From the NCBI GenBank assembly GCA_031272305.1, contig JAISUA010000026.1:1-11124 (forward strand): 11,124 nt of DNA, given 5' to 3'. This document shows positions 6,582 through 11,124 of the stretch, piece by piece. The translations under genes were made by a program, and so were the position numbers. Position 1 is the first letter of the stretch, and every line of letters starts with the position of its first letter. Origin of the DNA: Clostridioides sp. Lineage in GTDB: Bacteria > Bacillota > Clostridia > Peptostreptococcales > Peptostreptococcaceae. The notes beneath the pieces are model-generated. The model saw only the letters and a program-made list of their open reading frames with translations, did not search any database and was not told the DNA's origin.

Positions 6582-8186
6582 TTATTCACAGCAATCTTTC
6601 ATATTTTCACCGAAAATATTTATAAGTTCATTGTTCTCAATTCTATATATTCCATATCCTATATTACCTTTTTTAGAACCTGAAACTACTATTTCCATTG
6701 GTTGTTTCGAATCTATATCCTTGAATTTTATTTCTTGATTTTCCACTGGAGCATCTACTGACTTAGTTAAAAATAATTTATCATTGCTTTTATTAGTTAG
6801 TACTACAATCATTTTATTTTTATCATCAATCCCTTTATATATTAAAACTAAGTCGCCTTTATTATCTTCATTGACATCTTCTTGTGCATAGATAATTATC
6901 TCTTTATATTTGCAGTTAGATTTAAAATAATTTATTAAATTTTCATCAGCCTCAGTTGAATATGTTGTATCTTGTTTTGATTTTTCACTTCTAATTTCAC
7001 TTATAAAATTAGAAATTAGAATAATTCCTATTATTGTGAAAATAATAATTATATATTTTTTCTTCAACTTTGGTAAGACAGCTAAAAACGCAAATATTAT
7101 AATTAATACTGTGCATATATATTTAACTAGATGAGGTATACTAAATGTAAACATATTTGCTATTTGTATAGATGACTTTGACATTTGAAAATTCAAATAC
7201 ACTTCATTTGTATTTAAAAGTAAGTTTGTGATATATCCTATAACTAATGATGATATTATCATTGTTATTGCATATATACTGGCAGTTCTTTTTCCAATTA
7301 TTTTATATAAACTTATGAGTTCTGGTAGATTAGTTCCTGCTCCTGCAATCAAAAAAGTTATAGCAACACCTGGCGATGCTCCACTTACAACAAGTGCTGC
7401 TATAAATGGAATATGTCCAACTGCACATACATACATTATACAAGCAAGTACACTTATACTTGCAAGTGATAGCATACCTGGATTCCCTAAATATTTATTT
7501 ATGATTTCCTTAGGAAATACACTCGTTATGAAACCTGCCATAAGCATTCCAACTATAACATATTTACTAACTGTAAGTGCCAGTTCTCCAAAAGACCATT
7601 TCAAACCATCTATGATTTTCTGAATAAGTGTAGCGTCCTGTTCCTCAAGTTCAATTAATTCAATTTCTTCATCATATATTTCATTATTTGAATCTTTATA
7701 CTCTGAATCAACTATCTCAATTTCTTGTAAATGATTTTGAATATGAAGTTCACTTCCTCCAAATGTATTTCCTATTATTCCTGCTATCATAGGAACAACA
7801 AAACCAGATATGAAATATATCAGAGTAACTTGAGGACCTAATAGTCCAAAACTCAAAATAACTGCAATTGGATTTATAATAGGTGTAGACGTCATAAACG
7901 AAAGTACAGGTCCTAAATAAGAACCTGACATATACATACTTATACCTATTGGAATGACACCACAGCTACAAATAGGCAAAAACATTCCTGAAATAGTACT
8001 TTTCAATAAAGATGATATTTTTTTATTTCCTAGATGCATTTGCAATTTTGCTGGTGATATTATATTGTGTAATACACCAGCAAAAATAAAACTAATCATC
8101 AACCAACCTGATGAAGTGTTCAATATTTCAACAGAAGATAACAAAGTATTTTTCACTGCTTCATATATTATTAAAAATACTCTCAT
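6582..8186 (-). CDS. saoE: ArsP/DUF318-type efflux permease fused to a C-terminal extracytoplasmic Cys-Cys domain (SaoE-SaoC-like)
   Basis: The protein has 534 residues. Residues 1-370 are a permease of the ArsP_1/DUF318 type: GMFLPICSCGVIPIG (67-81, CSCG at 73-76), STPIINPIAVI (100-110), an acidic cytoplasmic loop (about 155-185), then ACIMYVCAVGHIPFIAALV (248-266) and a second repeat ending SGASPGVAITFLIAGAGTNLPE. ArsP-type permeases export organoarsenicals. A further membrane segment (377-392) leads to a hydrophilic domain of about 140 residues with an FG-GAP-like EDVNEDNKGDLVLIY (436-450), ending DCCE. That tail resembles the Cys-Cys-COOH (seleno)protein SaoC as I recall it, usually separate; here one Glu follows the pair. 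RBS is AGGAG, 13 bases after the preceding gene. A permease with an unrelated appended domain is the alternative. Confidence 0.75.
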   Translation of the reverse strand: MRVFLIIYEAVKNTLLSSVEILNTSSGWLMISFIFAGVLHNIISPAKLQMHLGNKKISSLLKSTISGMFLPICSCGVIPIGISMYMSGSYLGPVLSFMTSTPIINPIAVILSFGLLGPQVTLIYFISGFVVPMIAGIIGNTFGGSELHIQNHLQEIEIVDSEYKDSNNEIYDEEIELIELEEQDATLIQKIIDGLKWSFGELALTVSKYVIVGMLMAGFITSVFPKEIINKYLGNPGMLSLASISVLACIMYVCAVGHIPFIAALVVSGASPGVAITFLIAGAGTNLPELISLYKIIGKRTASIYAITMIISSLVIGYITNLLLNTNEVYLNFQMSKSSIQIANMFTFSIPHLVKYICTVLIIIFAFLAVLPKLKKKYIIIIFTIIGIILISNFISEIRSEKSKQDTTYSTEADENLINYFKSNCKYKEIIIYAQEDVNEDNKGDLVLIYKGIDDKNKMIVVLTNKSNDKLFLTKSVDAPVENQEIKFKDIDSKQPMEIVVSGSKKGNIGYGIYRIENNELINIFGENMKDCCE

Positions 8187-8199
8187 GATTTCTCCTAAA

Positions 8200-8451
8200 T
8201 TAACCTATTACTTCTAAAATTGTTTTTTCTATATTTGATTTACTAAGTCTGTCTACTTTCTTTTTTTGATTTATTATCATTGTTCCCTTTGTGATTACTC
8301 CATATTTTTTTATATAGGAAAAATCTTTTCCTGCATAATAAATTTTCAAATCAATTTTTTCCGGATATTTATCACAAATTTCTTTTATAACTCTTGCATG
8401 TTCTTCACAAGTAGGACAGGTATTAATAAACTCAACTAATATTTTTTCCAT
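8200..8451 (-). CDS. saoT: Small thioredoxin-like CxxC protein (SaoT-like)
   Basis: This 83-residue protein has the redox motif TCPTCEEH (Cys12 and Cys15) after a first beta strand (ILVEFIN), then VIKEICDKY and a GTMIINQKK strand. This is a minimal thioredoxin/glutaredoxin-like fold. It is cytoplasmic, with no signal peptide. Family members in the Sao system, as I remember them, can carry selenocysteine in this motif; here both positions are cysteine. The probable role is thiol exchange or reduction on behalf of the neighbouring transporter and DsrE-like protein. Start is ATG after GGGAG. It lies between the DsrE-like gene (61-base gap) and the permease gene (13-base gap), clearly one operon. 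Confidence 0.75.
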   Translation of the reverse strand: MEKILVEFINTCPTCEEHARVIKEICDKYPEKIDLKIYYAGKDFSYIKKYGVITKGTMIINQKKKVDRLSKSNIEKTILEVIG

Positions 8452-8483
8452 AAATTCTCCCTTAAAATTATTTCTTACTTATG

Positions 8484-8509
8484 AATACGATTTCCTAATC
8501 ATTCGTATT
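8484..8509 (-). repeat. 7-bp hairpin between the DsrE-like and thioredoxin-like genes
   Basis: AATACGA (8484-8490) pairs with TCGTATT (8503-8509) across a 12-base loop, starting just past the DsrE-like stop codon. There is no T-run after it in the minus direction, so it is not a standard terminator. It could be an RNA processing or stability site that shifts expression between the genes. Confidence 0.4.
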
Positions 8510-8512
8510 GAA

Positions 8513-8845
8513 TTATAAAGTGATTACTTGATCTATATTTGCTCCGCCTAAACAAGCATACAGATTTGGAAAACAGCCTATAGTCGCACCATCTACTAGG
8601 TTATTTTCAATTCCTCTTTCAAGTACACATTGATCACATCCCATTATAATCATGCCAGTTTCAGAAGCTATTTTGCTAAGTCTTTCACCTACAGAATTTC
8701 CTTTTGTAAGGAAGAAAGTGTTGTCCATGAAGAAAAACATTCCTGCTACTTCTGCTCCATGCTTTCCTGATTCTAATTGTGGTAATATCATTTTGTCTAA
8801 TATTTTGTGTGAAGTTGTACTGCTAAAAATATAAGCTACTTTCAT
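8513..8845 (-). CDS. saoD: DsrE-related cysteine-rich protein (SaoD-like)
   Basis: This 110-residue cytoplasmic protein has a DsrE/DsrF-like fold pattern: VAYIFSSTTSHKIL at the start, VAGMFFFMDNTFFL, a helix GERLSKIASETG, then MIIMGCDQCVLERGI and GATIGCFPNLYACLG. Cys70, Cys73, Cys91 and Cys98 are available for sulfur, selenium or metal binding; the GCDQC motif occupies the active-site region where DsrE relatives keep their cysteine. DsrE-type proteins pass persulfide sulfur between partners, so a thiol-relay or chaperone role is likely here (inference). It is the first gene of the minus-strand operon, with AAAAGGAG before the ATG and a promoter at 8910-8938. Confidence 0.75.
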   Translation of the reverse strand: MKVAYIFSSTTSHKILDKMILPQLESGKHGAEVAGMFFFMDNTFFLTKGNSVGERLSKIASETGMIIMGCDQCVLERGIENNLVDGATIGCFPNLYACLGGANIDQVITL

Positions 8846-8905
8846 TTTTTTATCTCCTTTTATATTGTATTTTTTATCGGCAAAGTTCGCTAAATATATC
8901 TATAT

Positions 8906-8938
8906 TAATACTATATATTAAAGTATTAGCAATGTAAA
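8906..8938 (-). promoter_or_regulatory. Promoter of the Sao-like operon with an overlapping operator-like inverted repeat
   Basis: On the minus strand, -35 TTTACA (8938-8933), a 17-base spacer and -10 TATAGT (8915-8910) lie about 65 bases before saoD. An inverted repeat TAATACT (8928-8922) and AGTATTA (8912-8906), with a 9-base centre, covers the spacer and the -10. That is a good position for a repressor or other regulator. No regulator gene is in the window. Confidence 0.6.
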
Positions 8939-9008
8939 ATATTTATTTTCTATAGTAGTTATGATATGTATAGATTTTTTTAATGAAAATTTTCAGCTGA
9001 TGAAATTA

Positions 9009-9120
9009 TTTTTAAAGATCATATTTATTTGAGAATTGTTTTTAAAGCTCATATTTATTTGAGAACTGATATTTGTTTTAGAACTTGTATTTATTTTAGA
9101 ACTTGTATTTGTTCTTTCTT
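9009..9120. repeat. Degenerate tandem direct repeats between divergent operons
   Basis: Two adjacent 30-base units (9009-9038 and 9039-9068) differ at only two positions. Each contains TCATATTTATTTGAGAA followed by TTG or CTG. Shorter variants follow: ATATTTGTTTTAGAACTTGT (9069-9088), ATTTATTTTAGAACTTGT (9089-9106) and a partial one from 9107. All share an ATTTRTTTxRGAAC-like core. No spacers separate them, so this is not a CRISPR array. The remaining bases of this 600-base gap are the two promoters and the riboswitch. Confidence 0.75.
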
Positions 9121-9177
9121 CAATTTATTTAATAAATTTAGTGAATTTGCAAAATAAAAAAATATACGAAAAATTTA

Positions 9178-9217
9178 TTGACTTTTATTTTTTTTGGGTG
9201 TATAGTTATAAACTATA
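9178..9217 (+). promoter_or_regulatory. Promoter of the methionine operon
   Basis: TTGACT (9178-9183), a 17-base spacer and TATAGT (9201-9206) form a near-consensus sigma-A promoter, so transcription starts around 9213 and the riboswitch follows at once. The -10 is embedded in a palindrome, TATAGTT (9201-9207) and AACTATA (9211-9217), with a 3-base centre. This may be an operator or chance in AT-rich DNA. Confidence 0.7.
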
Positions 9218-9230
9218 AAATTAAATAAAT

Positions 9231-9372
9231 CTTATCCAGAGTGGTGGAGGGACTGGCCCTATGAAACCCGGCAACCAGTATATGTATATACATTGGTGCT
9301 AAATCCTACAGTGAGAACTGAAAGATGAGTATAATTAAGCTGATTCAAGCCTGAGTGTATACTCAGGCTTTT
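9231..9372 (+). promoter_or_regulatory. SAM-I (S-box) riboswitch controlling metY
   Basis: The aptamer (9231-9330) shows the diagnostic S-box core: GGAGGGACTGGCCC, TGAAACCCGGCAACC, GTGCTAAATCC, and a P1 helix made from CTTATC (9231-9236) and GATGAG (9324-9329). In low SAM, GAGTATA (9327-9333) can pair with TATACTC (9358-9364) as an antiterminator. SAM binding keeps GATGAG in P1 and frees the terminator. So high SAM should stop transcription before metY. Confidence 0.95.
9347..9372 (+). terminator. Riboswitch terminator
   Basis: AAGCCTGAGT (9347-9356) pairs perfectly with ACTCAGGCTT (9361-9370) across a 4-base loop, followed by TT and AATTTG. This is the expression platform of the SAM-I riboswitch. 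Confidence 0.9.
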
Positions 9373-9463
9373 AATTTGTGAATCTTCAATCCTTATTCAA
9401 AGACTCGGCTATGATTTATTTTGGTTTTAAAAAAATTTAAATTAAATCTGGGAGGAAATAAAA

Positions 9464-10729
9464 ATGGCAAGAATTGAAACTATCAGCGTACAAGGAAATT
9501 ATAAACCTCAAAGTGGAGAACCTAGAGTTGTCCCAATTGCACAAAGCACTACTTATAAATACAACGAACTTAATCAGCTAGCTGATCTATTTGATCTGAA
9601 AGCTGCTGGATATTTCTATTCAAGAATAGGAAATCCTACAGTGGCTGCTCTTGAGGAAAAAGTTGCATTATTAGAAGGTGGCGTAGCAGCTCTTGCAACA
9701 TCTTCAGGTCAAGCTGCAAACACATTCGCACTTCTAAACATTTTAAAAACAGGAGATAACTTCTTACTTTCATCAAAAGTTTATGGAGGAAGTATCAATG
9801 TATTTGAAAACACATTCAAAAAATTTGGTATAGATGTCATCAAATTTGATTTAGACTCAAGTGCAGAAGAAATTAAAGCTCTTGCAAATGAAAAAACTAA
9901 GGCTATTTTTGGAGAAACAATCTCAAATCCTACTCTTGAAGTGCTTGATTTAGAAAAAATCGTATCTGTAGGTAAAGATCTTGGCGTACCTGTAATCGTA
10001 GATGCAAGTTTGACTACTCCTTATCTGTTAAGACCTCTTGATTATGGAGTAAATATAGTTACACACTCATCAACTAAATATTTAGATGGTCATGCAGCTG
10101 CACTTGGTGGAATCATAGTTGATGGAGGAAATTTCGATTGGAATAATGGAAAATTTCCTGAATTAGTTGAGCCAGATCCAACTTATCATGGACTTAGCTA
10201 CACAGAAACATTCGGAAACCAAGCATATATTGTGAAAGCTAGAGTTCAACTTCTAAGAGATTTGGGAAGTTGCCAAAGCCCATTCAATGCTTATATTACT
10301 AATCAAAATCTTGAAACATTACATCTAAGACTTGCAAGACATAGTGAAAATGCACTTGCTGTAGCGAAATTCTTAGAAAGCCATAAAAATATCGAGTCTG
10401 TAAATTATCCTGGACTTGAAAGCAATAAATATTACGAAAATGCTAAAAAATACCTTCCTAAAGGAGCAAGTGGAGTTCTTTCATTCAATATCAAAGGAAG
10501 TATAGAAAACGCTAAAATTTTCGTAGGAAAACTAAAACTAGTAGCACTTGTAACTCATGTTGCTGACGTTAGAACTTCTGTAATACATCCTGCATCAACA
10601 ACTCACAGACAATTGTCAGAAGAAGAACTTTTAGAAATAGGAATATCTCCAACACTTATAAGACTTTCAGTTGGAATAGAAAACGTTGACGATATTATAG
10701 AAGATTTATCACAAGCACTTGATTTCTAA
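9464..10729 (+). CDS. metY: O-acetylhomoserine sulfhydrylase (PLP-dependent)
   Basis: The 421-residue enzyme belongs to the Cys/Met-metabolism PLP family and has the usual length of MetY. It makes homocysteine from O-acetylhomoserine and sulfide in the cytoplasm. Motifs seen are YSRIGNPT (52-59), ALATSSGQAA (77-86), FGETISNPTLEVLD (149-162), the PLP-contacting Asp180 in VIVDASLTTP, and the Schiff-base Lys205 in THSSTKYLDGH. The long insert after GGIIVDGG and the ending RLSVGIENVDDIIEDL favour sulfhydrylase over cystathionine gamma-synthase. The start is ATG after GGGAGG. It is placed directly behind a SAM-I riboswitch and ahead of metA, whose product it uses. It is divergent from the Sao-like operon. 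Confidence 0.93.
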   Translation: MARIETISVQGNYKPQSGEPRVVPIAQSTTYKYNELNQLADLFDLKAAGYFYSRIGNPTVAALEEKVALLEGGVAALATSSGQAANTFALLNILKTGDNFLLSSKVYGGSINVFENTFKKFGIDVIKFDLDSSAEEIKALANEKTKAIFGETISNPTLEVLDLEKIVSVGKDLGVPVIVDASLTTPYLLRPLDYGVNIVTHSSTKYLDGHAAALGGIIVDGGNFDWNNGKFPELVEPDPTYHGLSYTETFGNQAYIVKARVQLLRDLGSCQSPFNAYITNQNLETLHLRLARHSENALAVAKFLESHKNIESVNYPGLESNKYYENAKKYLPKGASGVLSFNIKGSIENAKIFVGKLKLVALVTHVADVRTSVIHPASTTHRQLSEEELLEIGISPTLIRLSVGIENVDDIIEDLSQALDF

Positions 10730-10741
10730 AATAACAAATAA

Positions 10742-10814
10742 ATTTTGTATAAACTTTCGTTTTTGCTAAACATCATACTTTTATCAACGTATTATTAAAA
10801 AGTTTGTACAAAAT
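10742..10814 (+). repeat. 16-bp inverted repeat in the metY-metA gap
   Basis: ATTTTGTATAAACTTT (10742-10757) is complementary to AAAGTTTGTACAAAAT (10799-10814) over 16 bases with one G-U pair and a 41-base loop. It starts 13 bases after the metY stop. The T-run after it is short (ATTTT at 10814-10818), so it may be a weak terminator, a stabilising 3' stem-loop, or the ends of a very small mobile repeat. Confidence 0.6.
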
Positions 10815-10851
10815 ATTTTCAAAGTATAAGTTTTGTTTAAAGTATTAAAAA

Positions 10852-10952
10852 TGGTAGTGTAAGCTATGATATGAAATGATAGTGTAAACTATAATATAAA
10901 AACAGTGTAAACTATAATATAAAACGTACGGAATTCATTAGTTTACACTACC
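10852..10952 (+). repeat. Three direct repeats and one inverted copy upstream of metA
   Basis: Three copies of a TAGTGTAAACTATAATATAAA-like unit begin at 10855, 10880 and 10903. The first is more diverged (AAGCTATGATATG). An inverted copy, TAGTTTACACTACC (10939-10952), lies 8 bases before the metA ribosome binding site. The inverted copy can pair with any of the three, best over 14 bases with GGTAGTGTAAGCTA at 10853-10866. The units also contain TATAAT-like -10 boxes. No second S-box is seen before metA. Confidence 0.75.
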
Positions 10953-10975
10953 TGATAAATAAGGAGTGTGTTCAT

Positions 10976-11124
10976 ATGTCTTTGATATTAAAAAAAGGAT
11001 TGCCTGTTATAGAATTTTTGAGAGATGAAGGAATTGATATTATAGAAGCAGATTTGCAGACTTTAGACTATAAAAAAATCGGTATACTTAATCTTATGCC
11101 TATAAAAATAAATACAGAAAGAGA
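10976..11124 (+). CDS. metA: Homoserine O-acetyltransferase/O-succinyltransferase, MetA type (5' part)
   Basis: The frame is open to the window edge, with 49 complete codons visible. The start MSLILKKGLPVIEFLRDEGI and especially IGILNLMPIKINTER (35-49) match the N-terminus of the MetA family, whose members carry ILNLMPxKIxTE. In Firmicutes these enzymes mostly use acetyl-CoA and make O-acetylhomoserine, the substrate of MetY next door. The ATG is preceded by AAGGAG (10961-10966) at a 9-base distance. Catalytic residues lie beyond the edge, so the acyl donor cannot be judged. It probably shares the riboswitch-controlled transcript with metY, although a 246-base repeat-rich gap may add its own control. 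Confidence 0.9.
   Translation, partial: MSLILKKGLPVIEFLRDEGIDIIEADLQTLDYKKIGILNLMPIKINTER

Noticed and set aside
7228..7623. 131-codon frame opposite the efflux permease
   Set aside because: It is an antisense shadow of a clearly conserved membrane protein, without its own signals.
9009..9120. CRISPR array
   Set aside because: The units are directly adjacent with no unique spacers, drift in length, and no cas gene is near.
10852..10952. Second SAM riboswitch or T-box before metA
   Set aside because: None of the conserved S-box or T-box core sequences is present; only repeats and an inverted copy are seen.

Overview
The window is AT-rich and reads as a low-GC anaerobic Firmicute, most likely a clostridium of the Peptostreptococcaceae/Peptoniphilaceae kind. 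Supporting signs are the codon use, the ribosome binding sites, a SAM-I (S-box) riboswitch, a double-cubane-cluster protein of strict anaerobes, and an apparent selenocysteine gene. The exact taxon cannot be fixed from the sequence.

Layout. (1) 1-140: on the minus strand, a strong promoter and leader that look like the start of an rRNA operon lying off the left edge. (2) 452-1403: debris of a Bce-type peptide-antibiotic module (ABC ATPase, permease, response regulator, sensor kinase) collapsed into about 950 bp of fragments, ending at an IS200/IS605-type right-end scar (1400-1430). (3) 1488-8938: a large minus-strand block. Its order of transcription is promoter, DsrE-like protein, small CxxC thioredoxin-like protein, ArsP-type permease fused to an extracytoplasmic domain, a second IS200/IS605 scar, double-cubane-cluster reductase homologue, two substrate-binding proteins, ABC permease, ABC ATPase, terminator. 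(4) 9009-9120: degenerate tandem repeats between the two divergent transcription units. (5) 9178-11124: plus strand, promoter, SAM-I riboswitch with terminator, metY, a repeat-rich spacer, and the start of metA.

The central observation is in the ABC permease gene. Conceptual translation stops at a UGA (2524-2526) inside a highly conserved stretch. Another 58 sense codons in the same frame encode exactly the missing C-terminal part of the NitT/TauT permease family, and they end 8 bases before the ATPase gene. The bases just after the UGA are unusually GC-rich and fold into a hairpin whose loop begins GGU, at the right distance for a bacterial SECIS element. I therefore annotate one 282-residue selenoprotein permease, with Sec at residue 224.

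The block matches what I remember of the Sao system (NCBIfam names SaoA, SaoB, SaoC, SaoD, SaoE, SaoL, SaoP, SaoT), proposed from genome context as a selenocysteine-linked system for organometal, perhaps organomercury, handling. That naming is from memory and no search was run. Cysteine pairs recur through the set: CC in both binding proteins, CxxC in the thioredoxin-like protein, CSCG in the efflux permease, and CC near the C-terminus of the fused domain. This suits a soft-metal or organometal ligand. A plausible model is import or capture by the ABC transporter, thiol/selenol transfer and reduction in the cytoplasm by the DsrE-like, thioredoxin-like and double-cubane proteins, then export by the SaoE-like permease. 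Unusual here are the SaoE-SaoC fusion, the UGA in the permease itself, the embedded double-cubane protein without its usual activator, and the absence of a MerB-like lyase from this window.
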